A stretch of 64,000 bases of DNA. Origin: Plantago major. Taxonomy: Eukaryota; Streptophyta; Magnoliopsida; Lamiales; Plantaginaceae. Position numbers and translations under genes: made by a program. Location of the stretch: positions 1,240,001 through 1,304,000 of the forward strand of contig CM048844.1 in NCBI GenBank assembly GCA_026545765.1, in the 5' to 3' direction. The notes under the pieces were generated by a model, which was given only the letters and a program-made list of their open reading frames with translations, was not told where the DNA came from and ran no database searches. Positions 1-10,103 of this stretch are shown in pieces (position 1 is the stretch's first letter; every line of letters begins with the position of its first letter).

Positions 1-880
1 GATGCCTACAATTCTGACAAATTGAACTGCAGCCAGAACCACCTTTCACGCCCCCTTTGCTCCTCACTCTTCAGTCCTATCTTGCTTTTTAACGTTATAA
101 ATACCAGTGAAATAGCAACTTAGGAGAGGCAACATTACCACCATTCATCTGAAAACTTACTCCCCCAATTCCCCTTATTAGCTTCAGCAATCAGCTAGCA
201 AGAATGAGCAAGAAGGAGGGACGGGCAATCATCAGTGAGCAAGAAGCGAAGCTTAACCAAAAAAAAAAAAAAACCTTGGTTTAACTCCGGTAAGAAATTT
301 CTCTCTGATCCGAATCTTGCCCTTGTTCCTAAAGCCATCCGAGTAGTGAAGATATAATAGAGGCGGACTGGAGAGAGGAGGCGAACTGGAGAGAGAAGGT
401 GGACTGGAGAGAGCGGCGAGATGTGGACTGGAGGCAGCGCAAAGGAGGCGGCCATGGCAGACTGGAGGCGCGCATAGGAGGCGGACTGGAGGGCGAGTAG
501 GAGAAGAAGATGGAGGCGCTGTGGTGCAGAGGAGGCGGCAGCGAGGAGAGAAGAGGAGAGAAGGAGCGGCGTGGCTGGAGAGGAGAGGAGCAGGGGCGGC
601 GAGGTGCGATGGCGGACGGTGTCAAGCTGCTGGGGCAGAGGCGGCCTGGGTGAAGCAAAGCCGATTTCATGGCTGAGATAGGGGATCATTCGATTTGGGG
701 AGAAGGAGGCGCCATTGATGAGAGTTTGGGAGGAGAAGGCGTTTGAGAAGAAGGAGAGAGCTGATGGTGTTAATTTGGGAAGAATGGAAATTTTAGGGAT
801 TTTTATCCCTTTATATCATTCTTCTTTCTTTCTTTTTTTTTTTTTACTTCAATCTTTTAATTCCCTCGTATTACTTGCAG
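1..880. other. G/A-rich stretch without a supported gene
   Basis: No coding region is supported here. From about 360 to 620 the + strand is purine-rich and repeats a short GGACTGGAG-like motif at least six times with variable spacing. The frames open on either strand are low-complexity by-products of this composition. A polypyrimidine tract ending in TTGCAG at about 875-880 looks like a 3' splice site just before the ATG at 891, so part of the stretch may be the 5' untranslated region and leader intron of the next gene. Confidence 0.45.
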
Positions 881-890
881 GAAATCGAGA

Positions 891-2968
891 ATGGTGTTTT
901 TCCGAAAATTGACTGTATCTGCTACCCATAAGGAGTATTTGGCCATATCTAATGAAGAAGGCGAGTCCTCGAAGAAGTCTACAAAGGTGCCGGTTGGTAC
1001 GCCTTTAATCGGATATTACGCACAGGAGTGGCCAAGATTGGTGAATTCAATGTGTATGAAGAACTGGACGAGACAACATGTTGATTTGTCGGGCAGACTC
1101 TTGAATGCACACGTCCTCCTAAGCACGCACAAACATTCACAAAGTACCAAGCTGTTCCAAACTTTGGGTCGCAACATTCTGGAGGGGAAGGCAACTTGGA
1201 GCAATGACGCCTTTTGCATTGATGGGGGAATTTCACTATCTCCACCGTTATTGGGAATGGATTGAGGATGTTCTGAGCCGCTGCAAGAGTGCGCTAAATT
1301 CTGCAAAGATTTACCAAGCCGTTAACGCTTCACTTTTTACATACGACTTCGATTCCAACATTATGAAATCCTTCTGTGAGGCTTGGTGTCCATTGACAAA
1401 CACACTCCATATGTCATCCAGGGAGATTTCCATCACTTTGTGGGATCTGTCGCAACTTGTTGGGTTACATGTCTTGGGTACTTTATATGACGAGGTGAAT
1501 CCTGATGTTCTAGAAATTACCAGAAAAGATGTAAAGGGAGATGTGTTCGTTCCATATTCTTGCCGATATCTCTACCATGCATTCCACCTGTTGAAAACGA
1601 ATGAAGGCGAACGTCGTGATGCTCTTGTTACTCTTGAGAGATGGATCCGTTTTTGGTGTAGCAGGGAGGTGAAGTATTCCAAGCCCCCTCCGCGCAGAGG
1701 AAAGAGTCGGACTGCTCCTGTTTCCACCCTTAATCCACTAGGTGACTTCGGACCTCACGACGATTGGAGTTCTACAGCCTTAGCATTATTTGTCAAGTTG
1801 AACATTCCTCATGGGCGCAAGACGGAGACGTATTTGGCTGCATATCTATCGTGCTGGTTGTGCGCATTTGTTCTTCCGGTCAAAGATGTTGGTATGATAC
1901 GGCCAAGCACTTTCAAGATGGCGTGCAAGATGGCGATGGGAGAATCCGTGAGTTTGGCAATCCCGGTACTAGCATCGATCTATAGAGGTCTCAATCATAT
2001 TGCAAGGTCTTCGCAACCGTCTCATTCAAGTTGCCCATTTCCGATCCACTTCGTTCATAGTTGGGTGGCCCAATACTTTAACACACACCATCGTGTGTTT
2101 CGAACGGTTCTCAGCCCTGCCATGGTGAATTTTTCTGGTGAAGGCAGTTTGAAGCCTTTTACTCCTAGAGAGGCTCGTACCAGAATCCACAAAGGCTCTT
2201 CTGTCAACTGGAACTGTTTTACCTGTTCAAAGCACAACTATAGATTCATCGACAATAAGAATGCCTCGGTCACTGAGCGTGAGTATTTTGCAAGCATCCG
2301 CTCTTCGTTCCTTACATTGCGAGATGGTGAATGTTTCCTTACTGAGGCATATTCTCCCCATCGGTTTAGTCGCCAATTTGGGTTCTACCAAGACGTTCCT
2401 GACGTTCTTGCCACAGAATTCCATAGTGTCACCTTGCGTGAGGGTTTATCCTTTTGGAGAATGTCCACATGCTCTCTATCCTTTGATGAAGCGTTGTTTT
2501 CCGGGGTCTCTCTCACTGTGAAGAAAGATTATACTAGTGGTTTCTTGCATTGGTGGATAGAGTGTGGAGGAGACCATCTCGAGAGGAATATTGAGCGGTT
2601 GATTCCTAAGAAGAGAGCCATTGAGTATGCTCAACAAGACGTGCCTACCAATGTTCCTGAAGTCGCCGAAGGTTTATTCTATATCCGTCTTCTTCGCTCC
2701 TTTGTTTACTTCTTCTTATTTTGACATCGTCATCCTCTTATTAGCTAAGAAGAACGCTTCCTCCAACGTTGATGAGAGCGCAAGTTGCAACAATTCCGAT
2801 CGTCATTGGAAAAGGCAACGAGGAGAAGGAGCCTCCAAACCAGTGGACGTTGAAACATGTGGAGATGCTTCGAGTGTTCTGGCATCGCTGGTGGATCAAA
2901 AGCAAAAGGAGAAGGAAAACGTGTGTTATTGTATCTCTTCCAATGATCTCGCAGATCATATGTACTGA
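891..2968 (+). CDS. plant mobile domain (PMD, aminotransferase-like) protein, frameshifted
   Basis: The main open frame, 1204-2671, matches the plant mobile domain family, which includes MAIN/MAIL1 relatives and many transposon-associated copies. Recognisable blocks are FCEAWCPLTNTLHM, SITLWDLSQLVGLHVLGTLYDE, ETYLAAYLSCWLCAFVLP, RPSTFKMACKMAMGE, SPHRFSRQFGFYQDVPD and NIERLIPKKR. An N-terminal segment opens at ATG 891 (MVFFRKLTVS) in another frame and runs to 1265, so a one-base indel near 1150-1204 separates it from the core. At the 3' end, a GT at 2672 and an AG at about 2749 would join the core to a serine- and lysine-rich tail that ends at 2968. The last codons lie inside an inverted copia LTR fragment that starts at 2941, so the original C-terminus is probably lost. 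Host PMD proteins act in development and silencing. This copy is more likely decayed or element-borne. The family call is firm; function is doubtful. Confidence 0.8.
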
Positions 2969-3008
2969 TATATAACCTAAATGCAATCTATGATGATGAG
3001 GACTCTTA

Positions 3009-4216
3009 CACTACAAAAATGCAGAATGGCGACGGATAGATCCGTCGCTTTCAATATCCGCCCGGCTGGCGGCGGATCGGCGACGGATAAAAATCCGTCG
3101 CCCCCTGAGGCTGTGGCGGATAAAATCCGTCGTCAATTCGCTGACAGTTGACGACGGATTGACCTTTTTAAAAAAAAATGATTATGGGGCACGGATAGAT
3201 CTATCCGTCGCCCCACAAAAAATAAAATCTATCTAATTTTTATATTCAGATACGGATTAATCCGGCGATGGTGGCGGTGGTGGCGGTGGTGCGGTGGGGG
3301 TGGGAGGTGGGGGGGGTGGAAGGGTGGTGGTGGTGGTGGAGGAGATGGTGGTGGTGGCAGGGTGGTGGTGGTGGAGGAGATGGTGGTGGTGGGAGGTGGT
3401 GGTGGTGGAAGGGTGGTGGTGGTGGTGGAGGAGATGGTGGTGGTGGCAGGGTGGTGGTGGTGGAGGAGATGGTGGTGGTGGCAGGGTGGTGGTGCGGTGG
3501 TGGTGGGAGTAGAGAGGTGGTGGTGGTGGAGATGGTGGTGGAGGAGGATGGTGGAGGAAAGGAGGTGGTGGAGGAGATGGTGGTGGTGGAGGATGGTGGT
3601 GGTGGCAGGGTGGTGGTGGTGGGAGGAGAGAGGTGGTGGTGGTGGTGGTGAGATGGTGGTGGAGGAAAGGAGGTGGTGGTGGTGTTGGTGGTGGTGGTGG
3701 TTGGTGGTGGTGGGTGGAGATAGGTGGTGGTGGTGATGGTGGTGGTGGAGGATGGTGGTGGTGGGAGGAGATGGTGGTGGTGGAGGATGGTGGTGGTGGG
3801 AGGAGAAAGGTGGTGGTGGGAGGAGGAGGAGAGGAGAAGTAGTGGAGAAAAGGAGGTGGTGGAGGAGATATTATATTTTTTAGGTTTTAGCGACGGATAG
3901 ATCTAGATCTATCCGCTAATTTTTTTTTTCCCACCTTGTAGCGACGGATAAATCTATCCGTCGCTACATAGCGACGGATAGATTTATCCGTCGCTATATT
4001 TTAGACGGATAAATCTATCCGTCGCTAAAATTTTTTTTTTTTTTAAATTTTGGTCGCTCAGCGACGGATAATTTTATCCGTCGCTACAGAGCGACGGATA
4101 ACTTGTGTCAAATGTGGCAGGCGACGGATAGAATCCGTCGCCCAGTAGCGATCCGTCGCTGAGGCGACGGATAAAATCCGTCTTCCTAGTCCGATTCTGG
4201 ATGGATTCTTGTAGTG
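3009..4216. mobile_element. non-autonomous CACTA (En/Spm) transposon
   Basis: The element starts CACTACAAAAATGC and ends ATTCTTGTAGTG, which are inverted complements apart from one or two bases. It is flanked by a perfect 3-bp target duplication, TTA, at 3006-3008 and 4217-4219. Both arms are packed with subterminal palindromes of the form GCGACGGATA(N)TATCCGTCGC, near 3028, 3078, 3116 and 3190 on the left and at least seven times between 3889 and 4180 on the right. Such repeats bind transposase in this superfamily. There is no transposase; the core is a GGT/GGA tract. It sits inside the inverted copia LTR fragment and is therefore younger than it. Confidence 0.93.
3265..3860 (+). repeat. GGT/GGA low-complexity tract, guanine-rich on the + strand
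   Basis: Nearly 600 bases consist of GGT, GGA and GGGT runs (for example GGTGGTGGTGGTGGAGGAG) with almost no C on the + strand. Open frames across it code only for Val/Trp/Gly runs and are not genes. The density of GG and GGG runs suggests G-quadruplex potential. It forms the core of the CACTA element. Confidence 0.9.
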
Positions 4217-4242
4217 TTAGCCTAGTTGGTTGGGCTTGAATC

Positions 4243-5723
4243 GGGAGAAAGGCACCAATGGTCCTGCCGTTTGGACCATATGGTGTATGCAGTACCACGT
4301 TTCCCTCCCCTGTGACATTTAGTCCTATAGTTTCAAAAATCATGGCGTCGGAAGGACTTTTTGACAAATTTGACCAAAAATGCTGACATGTCACGTTGGT
4401 CAACTGGTCAACTTAGCCAACTCAATTGCCAACTCATATTCTGATTAAAGAAAATGGAAAATTAAATTCAAAAATTAAAAAATAAAAAAAGGAAAAATAC
4501 AATTTGGAATTTAAAATTCACAGAAAAAGAAAAAACCCATTTAAAATTAATTAAAAAAACAAAAATCAGTAAAAAAACGTAAACAGGTATGTAAAGAGCC
4601 GTTAAACACAATCAACGTAAGTTTCTTCCCCAATTCGCCCAGAATAATCTAATTCTGCCGTTTTTCTCCAAAATTCACCACCGTCCAATTATCAACTACT
4701 TGAACATAACAATCCCCACAAGCAAAAGTACACCAATAATAACCACAAATTTCATCCACTACTTCTTCATTATATTGTTTTCCTCCAACATAGTCCTGAT
4801 CAGTGCTTATGCTTCAATCATCTTCATTCTTGCATTATCCTCCAACAGTTTCGAGTTTTCTTCAACCAAAACAGCAACTTGTGCCTCCAAATCATGAATT
4901 CTAGCATTTTCCTCCAATAACCCCTGAATTCGTGCCCCCATCCCATTAATTTTGCGCAAAAGCCCATGGATTATTTCCACTGATCTCGGACACATTACGG
5001 GATCAAACCATTCCCAGAAGCTACACTCACCAACTCTTACCCTAATTAAGAAAATCACAGCAAATAATACAAATTTCAAAATTTGGGGATCAAAGACGGG
5101 ATAAATCATGAAAACTAACTCAATTACCTTATTCACGCATTGGACCCATCTCCGACCCACCCGGATTTACATCCGTCCATGAAGTTAGCCTTTGGGAAAG
5201 AATGCCACAGTGACAGCATCATGTGTTGGGTGTTCCATACGAGCTGGATGAATTCGAAGACATGGTATTCTGGGTGAATTGGATCTTCAATCTTGAGTGA
5301 GTGATTTGCAATTAGGGTTTGGGAAAGAGGGGTAATAGAAGACATGGGATGGGCATGTTTTTTTAGGATAAAACGGAGGGAAAACTGGCGCCATTTTGTT
5401 TTCCAATTTTTGTTTTTTTTAATTAATTTTAAATGGGTTTTTCTTTTTCTGTGAATTTTAAAATACAAATTGTATTTTTCCTTTTTTTTTTTTTTGAATT
5501 TAATTTTCCATTTTCTTTAATCAGAATATGAGTTGGCAATTGAGTTGGCTAAGTTGACCAGTTGACCAACGTGACATTTCAGCATTTTTGGTCAAATTTG
5601 TCAAAAAGTCCTTCCGACGCCATGATTTTTGAAACTATAGGACTAAATGTCACATGGGAGGCAAACGTGGTACTGCGTATGTCATATGGCCCAAACGGCA
5701 GGACCATTGGTGCCTTTCGGCCG
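4243..5723. mobile_element. Mutator-like element with long TIRs and a captured gene (Pack-MULE)
   Basis: Two inverted arms of about 320-330 bases, 4243 to about 4565 and about 5395 to 5723, bound the element. The outer ends read GGGAGAAAGGCACCAATGG on the left and, inverted, GGCCGAAAGGCACCAATGG on the right. A perfect 9-bp target duplication, GCTTGAATC, flanks it at 4234-4242 and 5724-5732, the Mutator hallmark. The interior has no transposase. It holds a broken minus-strand GRF zinc-finger gene with a possible intron. The element lies in the copia LTR fragment, 26 bases from the CACTA element. Confidence 0.92.
4805..5263 (-). pseudogene. GRF-type zinc finger protein fragment captured in the Mutator element
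   Basis: Read on the minus strand from ATG 5261-5263, the segment gives a serine-rich start, then CCHCG, then SWTDVNPG. A shift of frame is then needed to reach GRRWVQCVNK, a possible GT donor, an AT-rich intron, and an exon with ECSFWEWFDPVMCPRSVEII. That order of CxCG, a Gly-Arg-Arg-Trp block, and two further Cys with aromatic residues is the GRF zinc-finger layout. A C-terminal coiled-coil-like tail (LLEENARIHDLEAQVAVL) follows, as in many plant GRF proteins. Breaks seen: an in-frame TGA before CCHCG, which a CGA to TGA change would explain, and the frameshift after VNPG. An intact intron would mean capture at the DNA level. I infer no function. Confidence 0.75.
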
Positions 5724-7029
5724 CTTGAATCCATCAAACATCAGGTCATGGGTTCGAAACCAACTAAGCCCAGCTTATTTTTCTACATCTCTTTTGGACT
5801 TTTATATTTGGACTTCATTCCAATTTGGTCTAAATAAACTTCTCTTGCGTTAATTAATTAAATCCAATTTAATCTAATTAATCTTTCTTCAAATATAAAT
5901 TAAATCCAATTTAATTCATTTACTTTCTAAAAGTACAACAATTAATTAAGTCCGATAAATCCAATTTGACTCATTAATTATTTCTATCAAATAGATCAAT
6001 TCTCAACAATAGTAAAATTAAATATTTGTTAATCCAATTAATATTTAATTAACTCTAATACTCGACTGGTAGAACAATCACCACTTTGTGTGACCCATAG
6101 GGACTTATGTAAGTAAGCATTAATCTAATTAAGGTTTGGTGAAACTCCTAGACAATTTACCAAACACTCTTAATACATAAGAAACGTTTGAAAGGATTGC
6201 AAACCACCTGTAATGTAGAGCTTATGATGATACGGTCCTTTCATTCGCGAACACTCGATTAAGTCTAGAACTTGATTTCGTGTTTGTTCCAATAACTTAA
6301 TCACTTTATCTCATTCTACTAATTGATCCATAATACTTGAACACCATTCCAAATATATCTTGTGTTGGCCAACGACTTTGATCAAACTAGTAATGAGAAG
6401 TTAAGTGTTCTCTCCAAGTCTATTGTGAGGAATGAATCCTATCTTCGTTCAACTACTACCAACATGTGTTTCGTGATGTGCCCAACACATGCCGTATCTA
6501 CCCCTACAAGGAGTGCAAGCGTTGGTCATGGTCAAAGCACACGAGTCCACACATGTAGTAAATATTGACCTCAAGTCAAAGGACTATTACACCACCCTAC
6601 AAACCGTTATTTTCGTAGACACGTAAATAGAGTACATCAAACGGTTTCTCGGCTGGGTATACCAACACCCTCTAAGGCGTCCATGTGTCCATCACGGATT
6701 ACCAAGTAATTCATAGTCGTGAGAACTACTACACCCTCAAAGGATATGATGCAAACCACATGCCAATCTCCAATGCATCATCGATATCCCATTCTCGATG
6801 ATCATTGATTGGGGCTATTTTTAGAGCTATGTTATGTCACTCAAGATCTCACATTCTTAGTGATAACATGAAGCTCATGGGAACACATATGTAAACAATT
6901 ACAGACAAACAGATAATAATATTTACATACTGTAATGCCTATTTATAGATGAACAATAATCATAAATAAATACTGAATCGAATATGTATATTTGTCCTCA
7001 ATCGATTGTCTCTAGGACATATATACTTT

Positions 7030-7878
7030 CAAGCACGAGTATCCATTGCAGAGAAGAGAACTCTAACCATCATGAAGTGAAAACTGCTGGCCTTCTTGAG
7101 GGCAAATTAGCCACGATGACTGATGTAGAACGTCGCCTGCATCAGCTCATGCTTTCCATAAGGGACTTTGATAGGTCAACTGGGCCTTCTATGACATGGA
7201 GATTGGATAGCAAGGACAAGGAGAGAAAGGCTAGCATTTTCATTGAGAGAAGGGATATTCGATTGTTTGTATCCAATGCAAAGACCGGAAGAGGCTTATG
7301 TTCGACATTGTTTGCACGCTTACTGATATGCAATATGTGATTTTTCATGCTTCCGTTGACTCTCGTGGAGGCTATGCCTATCAAGTGAGCATATATATCT
7401 TCTTTTTACCCTTTTCATCTGTTAAGCAAGTTGTTTCTTTGCTGTAGGAGTATTTTATAAGGCATGCAATGGCTGTGTGTTGAGCACTGATAGTGAGAAA
7501 GAGCGAGTCGTAAATGTTTGGAGTCTGCGATTGAACGCAGGTTTTGTGCGGTATGTTCTTACTAGACACACACCTACACATATATGCACACAATTTGTGT
7601 TAATCCTTCGGTTTTGACAGGGAGTTAGGTTAGAACTGTGTGCACTCAACCGGGTGGGGCGGGTTCTAAGGGAAAATGGGCTAGCAGTAGTAAGAGCAGA
7701 CGCCGCAACACAAGGAGAGAAGTCGGTGCATGCTTTCTATGTGAGAGACGTCAGGAAACAATGTGAACATGGATTTCGTCAAGCCAATGAAGACGGAGAC
7801 CTAGTGGTGATAAAAGATACCACAAACATTCGGCCAACATCACCTGGAAAGCAGAGGTTCTCCATTGGGACATGTTGA
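7030..7878 (+). pseudogene. ACT-domain repeat (ACR-type) protein, C-terminal part, decayed
   Basis: The translated pieces match plant ACT-domain repeat proteins, which are thought to sense amino acids. TDVERRLHQLMLSIRDFD and LDSKDKERKASIFIERRD come first. A frame change then leads to LMFDIVCTLTDMQYVIFH and ASVDSRGGYAYQ. After an intron, an exon starting EYF(I)RHA is broken, and it ends IERRFCA at about 7550. The last exon, from 7621, starts GVRLELCALNRVG and contains ENGLAVVRADAATQGEK, HAFYVRD and PGKQRFSIG. The splice signals (GTGAGC at 7384, TGTAG at 7447, GTATGT at 7551, GACAG at 7620) survive, but at least two frameshifts and a stop do not permit a full product. Only the last part is present in the second copy, at 38949-39314. 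The upstream part is cut off by the copia LTR fragment. Confidence 0.78.
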
Positions 7879-8129
7879 GACTTGAGATCTGTTTTCGGCA
7901 TCTCTAAATAGCCGCCTAGCTAGCCAGTGTGTACATAAATAATCGCCCTGCGAATATACATACATGAGTAATGGCTAATATTTTCCGTTTTGATCACAAG
8001 AAGAATTGTATTGTATCACAAGTCTAATTAATGCCTGACTGCTGACAAAGTTGTATAAGTAGGATATAATCTTAACCTATCTAAATATGTTCGTTCATCT
8101 GGTCACTAAAATTTACAATACTGAGATTT

Positions 8130-9155
8130 ATTCTTCTAAGCCATAAAGAATGCAAAATCATATGAAACGCGTTGAATCTCTTGGCTGGTTGGCTCATTGT
8201 CCAATGCTCTGCCTTCCTTCAGCCTCAAGTACTCATCTTCTGTAACAGCTAGCCTTCAGCATCTCCTTCACTTCAGTCTAGGTATATCAGTAACATTTAC
8301 ACGTAAGGAGAACGCATCCCAGTTCAAAACGTCACTTGGAGGCAAAACGTAGTCAACAGACAGTATTAATAGATAGCCTCTGAGATTCCAGGACTAGCCA
8401 CTTCATATCCACTGGGACACAAGCAAAACTTGGAATGTAACATATAGTCTAAGTAACCTGCTTGATCCGTTTTTAGGTAATCGTATATCTTTACCCTTCC
8501 AGTGTTTCAGCAGAATCGGCCTGACAGGACCGTGATTTCCACCACCAGCGAAAAACGCAAGATAGTCCCTGGAAATGTTAGATGGCGGAGAACGCAGCTT
8601 GGGATGTACTTCTCTGCTGATAAGATGGATTTCTGGCACAGTCTCATCTTTTAGTGGATCAAATCCTTCAGAAAAAATTGCGTTGCACAACCCTCTGATC
8701 GATGTGTTGTCCACTTGATACCAGAGGCCCCTATAACAATCAAATCAATGCAGAATTTTGTCAATGAAGACTAAAAAAGAAATTGTTTACAGTTGTGAAA
8801 AGCACTAGTCCAATGTAATCTGCTCACCCAGTCATGGCAAGCAAGCATGAAATGGTCAGCTTCTTGACTCATATTCTAGAACGGGTGCCTGGTTGAGATG
8901 AGACCAATGTAATCTGATACGAACTTCCTGAGTGGGGTGGCATCACGCGAGTTGGGAACATAGACAGACGTACGCAACCAGTTTTACTACACTAAACAGC
9001 ATAAAGAAGAGACCAGAAGTCCTGAACGTGTAATTCTTCCCATATTCAATCTCATTCATGAGTCGGGCCTTCAACCATTTTGGACGGTCCATTGTGCATA
9101 AGTGGCGGTTCGCCTTCTTCATACACGTAAATCTTGAATCTTCGTTCCATCTCAA
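8130..9155 (-). pseudogene. exostosin-family (GT47) glycosyltransferase, decayed
   Basis: Minus-strand exons match plant exostosin-like GT47 enzymes, Golgi glycosyltransferases of wall polysaccharide synthesis. From the 5' side: an exon at 8943-9155 with [15 protein letters not shown] and FMLFSVVKLVAYV; an exon at about 8820-8960 with ISTRHPFWN and EADHFMLACHDW; an exon from 8714 with ISREVHPKL and [19 protein letters not shown]. Near 8460 the frame shifts, and the expected block continues as [20 protein letters not shown]. After that, further stops and shifts interrupt sequence that still resembles the C-terminus. The N-terminal membrane anchor and first half are absent. Clearly a pseudogene; a second copy lies at 39560-40590. 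Confidence 0.85.
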
Positions 9156-9163
9156 TGTAGCTC

Positions 9164-9741
9164 CTATGCATAGAGTTTTCGGTTAAAGCAGGACGAGTAT
9201 CTGACAGTTATGACATCAACCGCAGAAACCTGAAGTTCTAGACCCAGTAAAATGGCCTCTTTAGCTGCAAGACACTCAGCTACACTTGGATCCTTTATGC
9301 CTGCATAAAACCTCCTTTTCCAAGCAAGTACACGTCCATGTTCGTCTCGCGCAACCACCCCCGAACTTGCTCCATTATTCGCAGAACTAACACCAGCATC
9401 AAAGTTTATTTTGATTCGCCCGCTATCAGGTGGTTTCCAGATTGTTGAAAAAACGGGTTCCCCCACAACTCTGAATAATGCCTGTGCAGCTCATCAGGTG
9501 GCCAGATATCAACTTGCAAACTGCGCTGTCTGGAGAGCACCGAACCTCTCTTCTGCGTGCACAACTTTATTCCTATGCATCCATAGACTCCAGCAGGAAA
9601 CCAAGTAGAGATCCATCTCATCTTCGTGAAGTCGGCTTGAATTTTATCCACCCAGTCCTGCATTGCTCCATGTTCTGCTGCAACTGCGTCATAAGCAAAC
9701 CTGGACACTCGTCTGGCGTAAACAAAAACACTGTAATGCAC
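9164..9741 (-). pseudogene. LINE-type RNase H domain remnant
   Basis: The minus-strand frame 9164-9466 contains WKPPDSGRIKINFDAGV, GASSGVVARDEHGRVLAW and AECLAAKEAILLGLEL. This is the RNase H (RVT_3-like) domain found at the C-terminus of plant LINE polyproteins and their domesticated copies. The first Asp (FDAG) and the Glu (AECLAAKEA) of the active site are visible. The next Asp is lost because the frame runs out after VDVITV. The upstream segment to 9741 resembles the linker (WISTWFPAGVYGCIGIK in one frame, SLWMHRNK in the sister copy). Frameshifts separate the parts. The sister copy is 40598-41176. Confidence 0.75.
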
Positions 9742-9899
9742 ACCACCTTCTACTCAAATGACAAGTACGAAACTACAATGAATGTTCAGGGATGTTACCT
9801 ACTTGGTATCAAAAGAAACTACACAGATAAGCTAGGCCTTCATTTACTCATTGCAACCAAAATGATCAGTAGTTTTTAACTGGAATAAAACTTCTCCTG

Positions 9900-10103
9900 G
9901 ATCAGAAGTCCTGAACGTGTGATTCTTCCCATATTCAATCTCATTCATGAATCGGCCTTCAACGCTGTCAATCTCTTTGGACGGTCCATTGCGCCTTCTT
10001 CATACACGTAAATCTTGAATCTTCGTTCCATCTCAATGTAGCTCCTATGCATAGAGTTTTCGGTTAAAGCAGGACAAGTATCTGACAGTTATGACACGCG
10101 GTT
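9900..10103 (-). repeat. third, partial copy of the exostosin exon region
   Basis: The sequence from AGAAGTCCTGAACGTGTGAT to CTGACAGTTATGACA repeats 9014-9210 with small deletions (TGTGCATAAGTGGCGGTTC is missing) and one short insertion. It is attached directly after the end of the left duplication block, so locus 1 holds a local rearrangement that locus 2 lacks. Confidence 0.8.

Larger units (their letters stand above)
2941..7038 (-). mobile_element. Ty1/copia LTR fragment (inverted), split by two DNA transposons
   Basis: Three pieces, 2941-3008, 4217-4242 and 5724-7038, read on the minus strand match 33497-34863 in order. The pieces are separated exactly by the CACTA element (3009-4216) and the Mutator-like element (4243-5723). 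The LTR begins near 7038, where the minus strand reads AGAGACAATCGATTGAGGAC. It contains the same TATAAATAGGCATT promoter-like box as the full LTR. The last 380 bases or so of the LTR are missing at 2941. No primer-binding site or internal region is attached, so this is a truncated or solo LTR. The match to the other LTR was made by direct reading; per-base identity was not computed. Confidence 0.85.
7510..9894. repeat. segmental duplication, locus 1, left block
   Basis: This block is collinear with 38949-41323 and nearly identical by eye, with scattered substitutions and small indels. It carries the end of the ACR pseudogene, the exostosin pseudogene and the LINE RNase H remnant. Similarity stops on the left at GTAAATGTTTGGAG (7510 and 38949). 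On the right it stops after GGAATAAAACTTC (9894), beyond which locus 2 goes straight on into sequence found at locus 1 only from 23501 onward. Confidence 0.9.

Noticed and set aside
195..689. Leu/Ser/Pro-rich open frames on the minus strand
   Set aside because: They are by-products of the GGA/GGC-rich + strand repeats; there is no domain and no homology-like block.
3268..3842. Several open frames coding for Val, Trp and Gly runs
   Set aside because: Pure translation of the GGT/GGA tract in the CACTA core, open in all three + frames.
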